A DNA stretch of 64,000 nt from Herbaspirillum sp. LeCh32-8 (GCF_017814915.1 NZ_JAGIPZ010000007.1:183241-247240); one strand, 5' to 3'; shown: positions 50,235 through 59,775, counted from the first letter of the stretch. The notes: generated by a model not told the origin, from the letters alone. Program-made: numbers and translations.

Positions 50235-51155
50235 TCAGGCCTTGCTGACCGAACGGTTCCAGTAATCCGCCTGCGCATAGACCTCCTTCAGGTAGTCGAT
50301 GAAGAAGCGCGTCTTGGCCGGCAGGTGCCGTTGCTGCGGGTACACCGCCATGATGTCGTAGTGGGGCAGGGCGTAGTCGTCCAGCACCGTCACCAGCTCG
50401 CCCGAGGCCAGCTGGGACTGGATCTCCCAGGTCGAGCGCCACGCCAGGCCCAGGCCTTCGCCGGCCCAGCGGTGCAGCAGTTCGCCGTCGTTGCAGTCGA
50501 GGTTGCCTTGCACCTTGACGATCACCGGCTTGCCGTTCTGTTGGAAATACCAGCCGCGCTGCTGGCCGCCCTGCAGGTTGAAGGCCAGGCAGTTGTGCTG
50601 GGCCAGGTCGTCCAGCGTCTTGGGCATGCCGTTCCTGTGCAGGTATTCCGGCGAGGCGCAGACCACGCGGCGGTTGCTGGCCAGGCGCACGGCGACGAAG
50701 CTGGGCTCGATGGCGCCGCCGATGCGAATGCCCAGGTCGTAGCCTTCGCGCACCAGGTCGACCACGCGGTCGGTGAGGTTGAAGGAGATCTGTACCTCCG
50801 GGTGCGCGGCCAGGAAGGCCGGGGCATGCGGCGCCACGTGCAAGCGGCCGTAGGCGGCCGGGGTGGAAACCACCAGGTGGCCGGTGGCCTTGTGGCGGCC
50901 CTCGGCGATGCTCTTTTCGGCCGTCTCCATTTGCTCCAGCAGCTTGCGGCAGTGGTCGAGGAACACGCTGCCCTGTTCGGTCAGCGTCAGATGGCGCGTG
51001 GTCCGGTGCATCAGCTTGGTGCCAAGGCGCTTTTCCAGCGCGTCGATGCGCCGGCCCATCATCACCGGCGTTACCTGTTCTTCCAGCGCGGCCGCCGCCA
51101 GGCTGCCTTTGTCGACCACGGAAACAAAGGCTTCAATCTGTTTGAGTTTGTCCAT
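50235..51155 (-). CDS. LysR-family regulator divergent from gcl
   Basis: A 306-residue activator-type protein with an N-terminal winged helix (MDKLKQIEAFVSVVDKGSLA, then RRIDALEKRLGTKLMHRTTR) and a LysR substrate domain (about 90-300). It matches the CrgA/AaeR-like group. Divergent placement 186 bp from gcl suggests it controls the glyoxylate genes, perhaps with glyoxylate or a purine breakdown product as coinducer, as AllS does in E. coli. This is inference from position. Confidence 0.93.
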   Translation of the reverse strand: MDKLKQIEAFVSVVDKGSLAAAALEEQVTPVMMGRRIDALEKRLGTKLMHRTTRHLTLTEQGSVFLDHCRKLLEQMETAEKSIAEGRHKATGHLVVSTPAAYGRLHVAPHAPAFLAAHPEVQISFNLTDRVVDLVREGYDLGIRIGGAIEPSFVAVRLASNRRVVCASPEYLHRNGMPKTLDDLAQHNCLAFNLQGGQQRGWYFQQNGKPVIVKVQGNLDCNDGELLHRWAGEGLGLAWRSTWEIQSQLASGELVTVLDDYALPHYDIMAVYPQQRHLPAKTRFFIDYLKEVYAQADYWNRSVSKA

Positions 51156-51340
51156 AATCCGATCTCATTCGATACTTTGGATATGTTTCCATACTTTTGG
51201 TCGGTAATAAACAGATTTTTAATGTTCTTATCAAGCGAAATTGTAGCGACTAGGATTTGCTCCAGACATCAGCGAACGGCGTGTCACGGTATCCCACCGG
51301 GGCCGGCGCCGCCACCTTACAGGCAATTCTGGAGAACAAC

Positions 51341-53116
51341 ATGGCAAAGATGAGAGCAGTCGACGCAGCGGCCTACGTGCTGGAAAAGGAGGGCTGCCTG
51401 CAGGCCTTCGGCGTGCCGGGCGCGGCGATCAACCCGTTTTACTCGGCTTTGAAGCGCCACGGCGGCATCAAGCATATTCTGGCGCGCCACGTCGAAGGCG
51501 CTTCCCACATGGCCGAGGGTTATACCCGCGCCAAGGCCGGCAACATCGGCGTGTGCATCGGCACCTCGGGCCCGGCCGGCACCGACATGATCACCGGCCT
51601 CTACTCGGCCCAGGCTGACTCCATCCCCATCCTGTGCATCACCGGCCAGGCGCCGCGCGCCCGCCTTTACAAGGAAGACTTCCAGGCGGTCGACATCGAG
51701 TCCATCGCCAAGCCCGTCACCAAGTGGGCCGTCACCGTGCGCGAGCCGGCGCTGATCCCGCGTGTATTCCAGCAGGCCTTCCACCTGATGCGCTCGGGCC
51801 GTCCCGGCCCGGTGCTGATCGACATGCCCTTCGACGTACAGATGGCCGAGATCGAGTTCGATCCCGACACTTATTCGCCGCTGCCTGTCTACCGCCCGTC
51901 GGCCACCCGCGCCCAGATCGAGAAGGCGCTGGCGATGCTGAACGAATCCGAACGTCCGCTGCTGACCATCGGCGGCGGCGTGGTCAACGCCGACGCCGCC
52001 GCGCTGGCCGTGGAGTTCGCCGAGCTGACCGGCGTGCCGGTCATCCCCACGCTGATGGCCTGGGGCGCGATCCCTGACGACCACCCGCAGATGGCCGGCA
52101 TGGTCGGCCTGCAGACCAGCCACCGCTACGGCAACGCCACCATGCTGGCGTCCGACTTCGTGCTGGGCATCGGCAACCGCTGGGCCAATCGCCACACCGG
52201 TTCGGTGGACGTGTTCACCAAGGGCCGCAAGTTTGTCCACGTCGACATCGAGCCGACCCAGATCGGCCGCGTGTTCGGCCCCGACTACGGCATCGTCAGC
52301 GACGCCGGCGCGGCGCTGAAGCTGTTCGTCGAGGTGGCGAAGGAACTGAAGGCGGCCGGCCGCCTGCCGGATCGCTCGGCCTGGCTGGCCGAATGCCAGC
52401 AGCGCAAGAAGACCATGCTGCGCCGGACCAGCTTCAATGAAACGCCGGTCAAGCCGCAGCGCGTGTACGAAGAGATGAACCGCGCCTTCGACCGCGACAC
52501 CTGCTACGTCGCCACCATCGGCCTGTCGCAGATCGCCGCCGCGCAATTCCTGCACGTCTACAAGGATCGCCACTGGATCAACTGCGGCCAGGCCGGCCCG
52601 TTGGGCTGGACCATCCCCGCCGCGCTGGGCGTGGTGGCGGCCGATCCCAAGAAGAAGGTGGTCGCCATCTCCGGCGACTATGACTTCCAGTTCATGATCG
52701 AAGAGCTGGCCGTGGGCGCGCAGTTCAACCTGCCTTACCTGCATGTGCTGGTGAACAACTCCTACCTTGGCCTGATCCGCCAGGCGCAGCGCGGCTTCGA
52801 CATGGACTACTGCGTGCAGCTGGCGTTCGAGAACGTCAACGCGCCGGAGCTGAACGGCTACGGCGTGGACCACGTCGCCGTGGTCGAAGGCCTGGGCTGC
52901 AAGGCCATCCGCGTGACCGACCCCAACGCCATCCAGGACGCCTTCGCCCAAGCTAAGCGCCTGATGAACGAGTATCGCGTGCCGGTGGTGGTGGAGATCA
53001 TCCTCGAGCGCGTCACCAACATCGCCATGGGCACCGAGATCGACGCCATCAACGAGTTCGAGGAACTGGCCACCAAGCCGGAGCACGCACCGACCGCCAT
53101 CAGCCTGCTGGACTGA
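51341..53116 (+). CDS. gcl: Glyoxylate carboligase (tartronate-semialdehyde synthase)
   Basis: Joins two glyoxylates to tartronate semialdehyde plus CO2, using thiamine diphosphate and FAD. The 591 residues include [12 protein letters not shown], where Val51 replaces the catalytic Glu found in nearly all other ThDP enzymes; this is the known Gcl signature. The ThDP motif [25 protein letters not shown]...NN is in the C-terminal part. CTGGAGAAC is the ribosome-binding site. It is followed by hyi and glxR, the standard glyoxylate pathway order. Confidence 0.97.
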   Translation: MAKMRAVDAAAYVLEKEGCLQAFGVPGAAINPFYSALKRHGGIKHILARHVEGASHMAEGYTRAKAGNIGVCIGTSGPAGTDMITGLYSAQADSIPILCITGQAPRARLYKEDFQAVDIESIAKPVTKWAVTVREPALIPRVFQQAFHLMRSGRPGPVLIDMPFDVQMAEIEFDPDTYSPLPVYRPSATRAQIEKALAMLNESERPLLTIGGGVVNADAAALAVEFAELTGVPVIPTLMAWGAIPDDHPQMAGMVGLQTSHRYGNATMLASDFVLGIGNRWANRHTGSVDVFTKGRKFVHVDIEPTQIGRVFGPDYGIVSDAGAALKLFVEVAKELKAAGRLPDRSAWLAECQQRKKTMLRRTSFNETPVKPQRVYEEMNRAFDRDTCYVATIGLSQIAAAQFLHVYKDRHWINCGQAGPLGWTIPAALGVVAADPKKKVVAISGDYDFQFMIEELAVGAQFNLPYLHVLVNNSYLGLIRQAQRGFDMDYCVQLAFENVNAPELNGYGVDHVAVVEGLGCKAIRVTDPNAIQDAFAQAKRLMNEYRVPVVVEIILERVTNIAMGTEIDAINEFEELATKPEHAPTAISLLD

Positions 53117-53200
53117 ACCCGCACGCTGCCTTCGCGCCGATCCGAAGAGGAGACAAAAGTCGCCGGCAAGAGCGACGCCCTGGCGATACTCGGATACTTG

Positions 53201-53291
53201 TCGTCCTGACGAAGGTCAGGACCCAGTGTCGTTGAGCTGCCCGTGGATCGCGACGCAAGCCACTGGATCCCGGCCTGCGCCGGGATGACGA
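53201..53291. repeat. MITE-like two-hairpin element, full copy A
   Basis: Left hairpin GTCCTGAC-GAAG-GTCAGGAC (53203-53222), right hairpin ATCCCGGC-CTGC-GCCGGGAT (53267-53286), with an inner CCAGTG (53223-53228) and CACTGG (53261-53266). Lies between gcl and hyi. Confidence 0.9.
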
Positions 53292-53331
53292 TGAAATGAA
53301 TGGATGGATCTGATTGCCCATAAGGAATGAC

Positions 53332-54111
53332 ATGACCAAACTCGCCGCCAACCTCACCATGCTGTTCACCGAACAGCCGTTCCTGGAACGCTTCAAGGCC
53401 GCCGCCGATGCCGGCTTCAAGGCCGTGGAGTTTCTGTTCCCGTACGCCTTCGACGTCGAACAGATCGCGCAGCAACTGCGCGCCAACAGGCTGCAGCTGG
53501 TGCTGCACAACCTGGCGGCCGGCAACTGGGACGCCGGCGAGCGCGGCATCGCCTGCCATCCCGAGCGCGTGGCCGAGTTCCGCGCCGGCGTCGACGAGGC
53601 GATCCGCTATGCACGCGCGCTGGAAGTGCCGCAGCTGAACTGCCTGGTCGGCATCCTGCCCAACGGCGTCTCGCGCGAAGCCGCCCGCGAAACCCTGGTC
53701 GGCAACCTGAAGTACGCCGCCGGCAAGTTGAAGGAGCACGGCATCCGTCTGCTGATCGAGCCGATCAACAGCTTCGACATCCCCGGCTTCTTCCTGAATA
53801 CGACCAAACAGGCGGTGGAGCTGATCCTGGCCACCGGCTCGGACAACCTGTTCGTGCAGTACGACATCTATCACATGCAGCGCATGGAGGGCGAGCTGGC
53901 CAACACCATCAAGGCCAATCTTTCGCTGATCGGCCACGTGCAGCTGGCCGACAACCCGGGCCGCTTCGAACCCGGCACCGGCGAGATCAACTATCGCTAC
54001 CTGTTCCGCTTCCTCGATGAGATCGGCTACGCCGGCTGGATCGGCTGCGAGTACAAGCCGCGCGCCGGGACCAAGGAGGGGCTCGGCTGGATCAAGGAAC
54101 ACGGCCTCTGA
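53332..54111 (+). CDS. hyi: Hydroxypyruvate isomerase
   Basis: Interconverts hydroxypyruvate and tartronate semialdehyde. The 259-residue TIM barrel of the xylose-isomerase-like family has LAANLTMLFTEQPFLERF at the start, the metal-binding LLIEPIN, QYDIYHMQRMEG and CEYKP. AAGGA seven bases upstream fixes the ATG at 53332. It lies 215 bp after gcl because a repeat element has entered the spacer. Confidence 0.95.
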   Translation: MTKLAANLTMLFTEQPFLERFKAAADAGFKAVEFLFPYAFDVEQIAQQLRANRLQLVLHNLAAGNWDAGERGIACHPERVAEFRAGVDEAIRYARALEVPQLNCLVGILPNGVSREAARETLVGNLKYAAGKLKEHGIRLLIEPINSFDIPGFFLNTTKQAVELILATGSDNLFVQYDIYHMQRMEGELANTIKANLSLIGHVQLADNPGRFEPGTGEINYRYLFRFLDEIGYAGWIGCEYKPRAGTKEGLGWIKEHGL

Positions 54112-54258
54112 TCGCGGGCGGCAGAACGTCTCCAGCGGCGTTGCTTCGCCTTGCCGTGCTGAAGCACTGTCTGCGGCGGCGCGCCTTGCCGGCGACGCTC
54201 TGCCTCCCGCGATCTCCAAGGCCTTTTTGGAAATTTTTATACATAAAGGAGAAATAGC

Positions 54259-55149
54259 ATGGCAAAAGTCGGATTCATCGGCCTGGGCATCATGGGCGCA
54301 CCGATGGCGGAAAACCTGCAGAAGGGCGGCCACAAGCTCTACCTGCACGACCAGAAAAACCCGCCGGCGGCACTGCTGGAAGGCGGCGCCACGGTTTGCA
54401 CCTCGGGCGCGGAAGTCGCCAAGCGCGCCGACATCGTGATCGTCATGGTGCCGGACACCCCGCACGTGGAAGCGGTGCTGTTCAGCGAGAAGGGCGTGGC
54501 CGAAGGCCTGTCGGCCGGCAAGATCGTGGTCGACATGAGCTCGATCTCGCCGATCGCCACCAAGGGCTTCGCGCAAAAGATCAACGCGCTGGGCTGCCAG
54601 TACCTGGACGCGCCGGTCTCGGGCGGCGAGGTCGGCGCCAAGGCGGCTTCGCTGACCATCATGGTCGGTGGCTCGGAGTCGGCCTTCAACGATGTGAAGC
54701 CCTTGTTCGAACTGATGGGCAAGAACATCACACTAGTCGGCGGCAACGGCGACGGCCAGACCACCAAGGTGGCCAACCAGATCATCGTCGCGCTGAACAT
54801 CCAGGCCGTGGCCGAGGCGCTGCTGTTCGCCTCCAAGGCCGGCGCCGATCCGGCGCGCGTGCGCCAGGCACTGATGGGCGGCTTCGCCTCCTCGCGCATC
54901 CTGGAAGTGCACGGCGAGCGCATGGTCAAGCGTACTTTCAATCCGGGCTTCCGCATCGAGCTGCACCAGAAGGACCTGAACCTGGCCCTGCAAGGCGCCA
55001 AGCAACTGGGCATCAGCCTGCCCAACACCGCCGCCGCGCAGGAGCTGATGAACGCCTGCGCCGCCAACGGCATGAGCGGCCTGGACCACTCGGCGCTGTG
55101 CCGTGCGGTGGAGATCCTGTCCAACCACGAGATTGCCAAGGCATCCTGA
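54259..55149 (+). CDS. glxR: 2-hydroxy-3-oxopropionate (tartronate semialdehyde) reductase
   Basis: Reduces tartronate semialdehyde to D-glycerate with NADH. The 296-residue beta-hydroxyacid dehydrogenase has the Rossmann motif VGFIGLGIMGAPMAENL, substrate-binding DAPVSGGEVGA and the catalytic lysine in GDGQTTKVANQ. AAAGGAGAAATAGC is a strong ribosome-binding site. It takes the product of Gcl. Confidence 0.96.
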   Translation: MAKVGFIGLGIMGAPMAENLQKGGHKLYLHDQKNPPAALLEGGATVCTSGAEVAKRADIVIVMVPDTPHVEAVLFSEKGVAEGLSAGKIVVDMSSISPIATKGFAQKINALGCQYLDAPVSGGEVGAKAASLTIMVGGSESAFNDVKPLFELMGKNITLVGGNGDGQTTKVANQIIVALNIQAVAEALLFASKAGADPARVRQALMGGFASSRILEVHGERMVKRTFNPGFRIELHQKDLNLALQGAKQLGISLPNTAAAQELMNACAANGMSGLDHSALCRAVEILSNHEIAKAS

Positions 55150-55182
55150 TCGGGCTTGCCGCGGCATGACAAACGTCGCCGG

Positions 55183-55202
55183 GTTCCTGCCTGCGCAGGA
55201 AC
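55183..55202. repeat. MITE-family half element (hairpin)
   Basis: GTTCCTGC-CTGC-GCAGGAAC, the right-arm type, 33 bp after the glxR stop. Confidence 0.85.
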
Positions 55203-55255
55203 GACGAGCAGGGGATCGGCTCGAGCAGTCGAAGGTTCCAGCCACCATCTTCGTG

Positions 55256-55345
55256 TCGTCCTGACGCAGGTCAGGACCCAGCGTCGTTCAGCATTGCGTC
55301 GAACCACGACGAAAGCCACCGGGTCCCCGCCTGCGCGGGGACGAC
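55256..55345. repeat. MITE-like two-hairpin element, full copy B
   Basis: Left hairpin GTCCTGAC-GCAG-GTCAGGAC (55258-55277), right hairpin GTCCCCGC-CTGC-GCGGGGAC (55323-55342). Same layout and length as copy A. Lies between glxR and pyk. Confidence 0.9.
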
Positions 55346-55417
55346 GTGTTTTTGAGGCGCCCGTTTGCCTGCAGCACCTTTCCAACAACAACCAAAACCA
55401 TTTTCCGGAGACCCACC

Positions 55418-56836
55418 ATGCGCCGCCAACGCCAGGCCAAAATCGTCGCCACCCTCGGACCCGCCAGCGCCACCCCGCAGATGATCCGCGCGCTGTTCGA
55501 GGCCGGCGCCGACGTGTTCCGCTTCAACTTCAGCCACGGAACCCATGCCGACCACCAGGCGCGCTACCAGATCGTGCGCGAGGTGGAGCGCGAGATCGGC
55601 CGCCCGATCGCGGTGCTGGCCGACCTGCAAGGCCCCAAGCTGCGTATCGGCCAATTCGCCGACGGCAAGGTCACGCTGCTGCAGGGCCAGACCTTTACGC
55701 TGGATCGCGAGGCGCGGCCCGGCGACGGCAGCCGCGTCTGCCTGCCGCATCCCGAGCTGTTCGAGGTCATCACCGCCGGCCAGGCGTTGCTGCTGGACGA
55801 CGGCAAGCTGCGCCTGCAGGTGGAGCACAGCGACGGCGCCCGCATCCGCACCCGCGTGGTCAACGCCGGCGTGCTGTCGGACCGCAAGGGCGTCAACGTA
55901 CCCGACGCCGTGCTGCCGATTCCCGCGTTGACCGAGAAAGACCGGCGCGACCTGGCCTTTGCGCTGGACATGGGCGCCGACTGGATCGCGCTGTCCTTCG
56001 TGCAGCGACCGGAAGACGTGTTCGAGGCGCGCGGCCTGATCGGCAATCGCGCCGCCGTGTTGTCGAAACTGGAGAAGCCGGCCGCGCTGGACCGCCTGGA
56101 CGAGATCGTGCAAGCCTCCGACGCCATCATGGTGGCGCGCGGCGACCTCGGCGTGGAGCTGCCGCCGGAGCAGGTGCCCGGCACGCAAAAGCGCATCCTG
56201 CGCGCCTGCCGCCAGCACGGCAAGCCCATCGTGATCGCCACCCAGATGCTGGAATCGATGATCACCGCGCCGGTGCCCACGCGCGCCGAAGTGTCGGACG
56301 TGGCCAGCGCCATCTACGACGGCTCGGACGCCGTGATGCTGTCGGCCGAATCGGCCAACGGCGCCTATCCGCTGCAGGCCGTGGCCATGATGGACCGCGT
56401 GATCGCCGAGGTGGAGCGCGATCCCTTGTATCGCAACATGCTGGACGCCCAGCACGAGGCGCCGCAACCCAACCGCTCCGACGCCATCTGCTCGGCGCTG
56501 CGCGACGTGGCCGGCATCGTCGGCGCCACCACCACCGTGACCTACACCAGTTCCGGCCACACCAGCCTGCGCGCCGCGCGCGAGCGACCGATGGCGCCGA
56601 TCCTCTCGATCACCCCGCAACTGGCCACGGCGCGCCGCCTGGCCCTGGTGTGGGGCGTGCACTCCACCATCAGCGACCAGATCCACAACGAAAGCGAAAT
56701 GGTCAGCGCCGCCTGCCAGACGGCGCTGAAAGAAGGCTTTGCCAAGCAGGGCGACCAGATCGCCATCACCGCCGGCATGCCCTTCGGGCAGCCGGGCAGC
56801 ACCAATTTGCTGCGGTTGGCGGAGGTGTGGGGATAA
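55418..56836 (+). CDS. pyk: Pyruvate kinase
   Basis: Transfers phosphate from phosphoenolpyruvate to ADP. The 472 residues start with RRQRQAKIVATLGPAS and carry the ADP/K+ loop FRFNFSHG, catalytic Lys region LSKLEKPAAL, and the signature IMVARGDLGVELP. CCGGAGAC is the ribosome-binding site; an in-frame extension to 55346 would run into the repeat and is rejected. A second pyruvate kinase often lies at the end of glyoxylate operons in beta-proteobacteria, completing the path from glycerate to pyruvate. Confidence 0.96.
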   Translation: MRRQRQAKIVATLGPASATPQMIRALFEAGADVFRFNFSHGTHADHQARYQIVREVEREIGRPIAVLADLQGPKLRIGQFADGKVTLLQGQTFTLDREARPGDGSRVCLPHPELFEVITAGQALLLDDGKLRLQVEHSDGARIRTRVVNAGVLSDRKGVNVPDAVLPIPALTEKDRRDLAFALDMGADWIALSFVQRPEDVFEARGLIGNRAAVLSKLEKPAALDRLDEIVQASDAIMVARGDLGVELPPEQVPGTQKRILRACRQHGKPIVIATQMLESMITAPVPTRAEVSDVASAIYDGSDAVMLSAESANGAYPLQAVAMMDRVIAEVERDPLYRNMLDAQHEAPQPNRSDAICSALRDVAGIVGATTTVTYTSSGHTSLRAARERPMAPILSITPQLATARRLALVWGVHSTISDQIHNESEMVSAACQTALKEGFAKQGDQIAITAGMPFGQPGSTNLLRLAEVWG

Positions 56837-56916
56837 ATAAACGGAAGCGTCGCTGCGATGGATGCTTCTTGAACGGGCTGCGAGGGTGAAACCGCGCAGC
56901 CCGTTTTCATTGCCGT

Positions 56917-57513
56917 CTACTTCACCTGGCGGAAGCGATAGAAGTTGCCCGGTTCGACGAAGCGCACTTCCAGCCGGAGCGGCGTCGCCGAGAATCTGTC
57001 GTGGGCCAGTGTATGGCCATCAAAAGAAACGCCGTCCGCATCATAGGCGGCGCGGTAGTTGACGATCTTCGCTTGCAGGAAATGGATGCTGCCGTCGGGA
57101 TCGCGACCCACGCCCAGGCAGGAGCCGAACAAGCTGGGCAGTTTGTAGATCCGGCCATCCTTGCGGGCGATCAGGTACACCGACATATGCCGCGATCCGG
57201 TGCCGCTGGTGGCGCCGATGCCTTCCACGCAGTAGTGGCCGGCGCTGCGATACAGCGTGGCGGTCCGCCCCAGGTCTTCCGGATAGACGCTCTCGCCTGG
57301 AAAGGCGAGGGCGTGCTTGAACTGGTATTGCTTTCCTTCGATGCGAATGCTGTGTGCTGGCGATACATTGATCTGGTCGCCGTCACCGGAAAAGAGCCGG
57401 TGCGGCAGGGACGCGTAGAAAGCGTCGTAGCCATTGAAGGTTTGCGGCTCCGGAGTTTGGGCGCATAGCCAGGGAGCAGCCAGCAATGTCAACGCGGCAA
57501 GCGGTCTTTTCAT
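56917..57513 (-). CDS. Secreted protein of unknown function
   Basis: A 198-residue protein with a signal peptide (MKRPLAALTLLAAPWLCAQ, cleavage near AQ/TPEPQ). The mature part is about 180 residues with predicted beta-rich stretches (SIRIEGKQYQFKHAL, ATLYRSAGHYCVEGIG, HMSVYLIARKDGRIYKLPS) and two cysteines that might pair. I recognise no family. The longer frame upstream to 57738 has no signal peptide and is not preferred. It begins a run of four minus-strand genes for small exported proteins. Confidence 0.7.
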   Translation of the reverse strand: MKRPLAALTLLAAPWLCAQTPEPQTFNGYDAFYASLPHRLFSGDGDQINVSPAHSIRIEGKQYQFKHALAFPGESVYPEDLGRTATLYRSAGHYCVEGIGATSGTGSRHMSVYLIARKDGRIYKLPSLFGSCLGVGRDPDGSIHFLQAKIVNYRAAYDADGVSFDGHTLAHDRFSATPLRLEVRFVEPGNFYRFRQVK

Positions 57514-57650
57514 GTGAGGCGGCACGGTGAAAATGTCGTAACAGTGTGCCAAAAGAGGCGCGCAAGCGAAGCGAAAAAGTGTCGCCGTCGTGGCGCCGTG
57601 GAGCTGTTGCCGGCGCAGGCCTGCCAGTGGCAAGGGTGAGGCGGCGATGC

Positions 57651-58174
57651 CTACTTGCCCAGAATGCCTGCTTTGGCAGAGCCTTGCACTTCGATCTTTT
57701 CCCCCATTACGGTCTTGCTTTGTTTTTCCTCGATCCACACTGCGGAGTAAGCCTCGCTGAGCTTTCCGCGCACCAAGTAGATCTTTCCCGCCTCCGGCGT
57801 GAAGCTGACGGTACCCTTGACGTTGTAGACGGTGCTGACCATCGACAGGATGGGGGCGGCGTAGTGGGTCTTGGCCGAGATGTCGACGCTCAGCGGCGCG
57901 GCCGGATCGGGTGCTCCACGCGTTGCACCGTCATGACCATGCCCCGACCCTGGTTGGCGCGGATGGTTGTGTACAGCGCGTTGTCAATCTCATTGCCGTT
58001 GACCGACAGGGTGTAGAAGATATCTGCCTTTCGTGCCGTGGCGACGTCGGCCGAGTCCTTGAGGACGGCGGTCGGTCCTGCGTAGCCTTCGGGCAGGGCG
58101 GTCTTGAACGTGGCGCAGACGGACAGCGCAAGGGCGCAGCCCAGCAGCAGGCCGCTGCGAAGCATTGCTTTCAT
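57651..58174 (-). pseudogene. Lipoprotein gene broken by a one-base frameshift
   Basis: Two frames make one protein. The first (58174-57890) has a signal and lipobox (LLLGCALALSVC, Cys20) and runs to VQRVEHPIRPRR-stop. The second continues as DPAAPLSVDISAKTHYAAPILSMVSTVYNVKGTV to GILGK-stop at 57651. Adding one C to the CCC at 57911-57909 (minus strand) restores VEHPDPAAPLSVD and a single protein of about 174 residues. It is either a real inactivation or a homopolymer sequencing error. The protein family is not recognised; it may be a periplasmic lipoprotein with a beta-rich C-terminal domain. Confidence 0.8.
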
Positions 58175-58226
58175 CTGGAGTCCTTGACCTGCCGTCCTGT
58201 CGCCAGGGCGGCATCCGGTTCAGTCG

Positions 58227-58760
58227 TTACTGCGCGAGTTGTTTGAAGCGCGGATCCTGGATCACTTCCTTGATCAGGTTCTGGACCGACGGGCCGAAGG
58301 CTTGAGCGACTTCCTGGCAGGCCTTGTCGGCGACGAAGCTGCCGGAGAACGGCCATTTCGAGTTAACGGTGAAGCTTGCGTTCTTGGCGTTCGAGATCGT
58401 CAGGACAAACATCCAGGCGCCGTCCGACATGCCGGAGCTGAAGTCGATCTGTTCCAGCTTGCCGCTGATCTTGATATCGGACGCGGGATCGTAGGCGCTG
58501 GCGAGCTTCAGTTCGTCGATCAGGGCACCTTCGATATAGCGCTCAAAGCTGGGTACGACGCGCACCGGGCCGGCGGCGCGGCAGGTGATCGAGGCTGCGC
58601 CCGGCTTGGTGGCGGTGAACGGCAAGACAGCGACCGGCTTGATGCCGGTTGCCTTGATGGCGTTGACGTTGGCCGGTGAGACGCCGTAAGGGCTGGCCTT
58701 GTAGGCGCAGCCGGAGAGTGCGGTAATAGCGAGCAGCGAGATTGCGATAACGGACTTCAT
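58227..58760 (-). CDS. Putative lipoprotein of unknown function
   Basis: A 177-residue protein with a clear lipobox (LLAITALSGC, Cys18). The mature part (YKASPYGVSPANVNAIKATG, then KPVAVLPFTATKPG) looks like proteins that assemble near the cell envelope, and ends LIKEVIQDPRFKQLAQ. A periplasmic, outer-membrane-anchored location is likely. Its stop is 52 bp before the broken lipoprotein gene; both may be cotranscribed. No family assigned. Confidence 0.78.
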   Translation of the reverse strand: MKSVIAISLLAITALSGCAYKASPYGVSPANVNAIKATGIKPVAVLPFTATKPGAASITCRAAGPVRVVPSFERYIEGALIDELKLASAYDPASDIKISGKLEQIDFSSGMSDGAWMFVLTISNAKNASFTVNSKWPFSGSFVADKACQEVAQAFGPSVQNLIKEVIQDPRFKQLAQ

Positions 58761-59232
58761 TGTTCTCTTTCTTGGTCAGTTTCTACTTCTGGTTGGTAAA
58801 GCGGTCGCCGCCACATTGCTGTGCGGACAGCCGGATACGGCCAGGTCTCGGCGCGGGAGTTGAAGATAGCGACGGTATGCCAGTGCCTCCCGAAAATGGC
58901 GAGCAGTTGAAAGCGATGGCTTTCAAGGAAGGCGTGCGAATGGTTCCCCCAATGCATGTCTGACTGTGTCGTGCAGATCTGTATTCCCCCGAGCCGGAAC
59001 GTTGGCGCCTATTCCCCAACAGGCCGACGTATCCGGTGGTTACCGTGCAATGGTAAATCAAAGTTAAGGAAAAAGCAGACTTAAAGAGCCGTGCCGGTGG
59101 AAAACGCCGGCGCATGGCAAGGGCTGTATCGATGCGGCCCCTTCATTGCCTGGCGCCGGTCAACAAGAAAAAGGCGCCCGCAGACGCCCCGATCAAGGCC
59201 GTGCGCGCGGACTCCGGTCCGCGCGCTTCGCA
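58761..59232. other. Gene-free spacer
   Basis: About 470 bp. It contains an AT-rich GGTAAATCAAAGTTAAGG tract (59052-59075) that recurs in related form at 60125, a 10-bp GC hairpin (GCGCGCGGAC 59203-59212, GTCCGCGCGC 59217-59226), and a weak minus-strand terminator ending in TTTTTCTT near 59166-59192. No gene is credible. Confidence 0.5.
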
Positions 59233-59775
59233 TCAGTTAATCGCTTTGGCGAATTTTTCGTCGTCCACCAGCTGCTCAACATTGATCTTGATCGTCTCAT
59301 TCATGGCGCCGAACGCGTTGGCGAATTTGGCGGTGCGGCGCTGGGTGTTTTCCACCGCTTCGAAGAGCACCGCCTTGGTGACCGCGTCGGACAGGGTATA
59401 TTTGATGCGCAGGGTCCAGTCGACGCTGTAGCCTAGGTCATCGATCAGGAATTCCTGGATTTCGCCGGAGAGCACTTTGGATGGATCGTTGGGTTTGATG
59501 CCCATGAAGCGCAATTCGGCGAAGACGGCGTCCCGTACGAACTTATTGACGTCACGATCAATCTTGATCTCGCCCATCGCGGTGTTGCGGATCTGATTGG
59601 AGGTGATCGGCTTGTTTTTGTTTTGGGTCTGCGCCGGATAGGTGAAGTCGTTCACGGACAGCGAGCCCGAGGCACTCTTCACGGAGCTGGGTGCGTAGTT
59701 CACCGGAATGGGGGCGCCTGCGCAGCCGGCGAGGATGAGGGTGGCTGCAATCAGAGGCAAAAACTTCATTTTCAT
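59233..59775 (-). CDS. Putative lipoprotein, possibly YajG-like
   Basis: A 180-residue protein with lipobox TLILAGC (Cys18). The body (IRNTAMGEIKIDRDVNKFVR, AVFAELRFMGIKPNDPSKVL, then SGEIQEFLIDDLGYSVDW) has the look of the YajG-type lipoprotein fold, in which a strand-helix unit precedes a beta-sheet, but this is a weak impression. A second ATG lies two codons in. It shares its lipoprotein nature and orientation with the two genes to its left. Confidence 0.78.
   Translation of the reverse strand: MKMKFLPLIAATLILAGCAGAPIPVNYAPSSVKSASGSLSVNDFTYPAQTQNKNKPITSNQIRNTAMGEIKIDRDVNKFVRDAVFAELRFMGIKPNDPSKVLSGEIQEFLIDDLGYSVDWTLRIKYTLSDAVTKAVLFEAVENTQRRTAKFANAFGAMNETIKINVEQLVDDEKFAKAIN

Noticed and set aside
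51341..53116. Loss of catalytic Glu in the thiamine-dependent enzyme as a novelty
   Set aside because: Val51 in this position is the known signature of glyoxylate carboligase, so it is expected.
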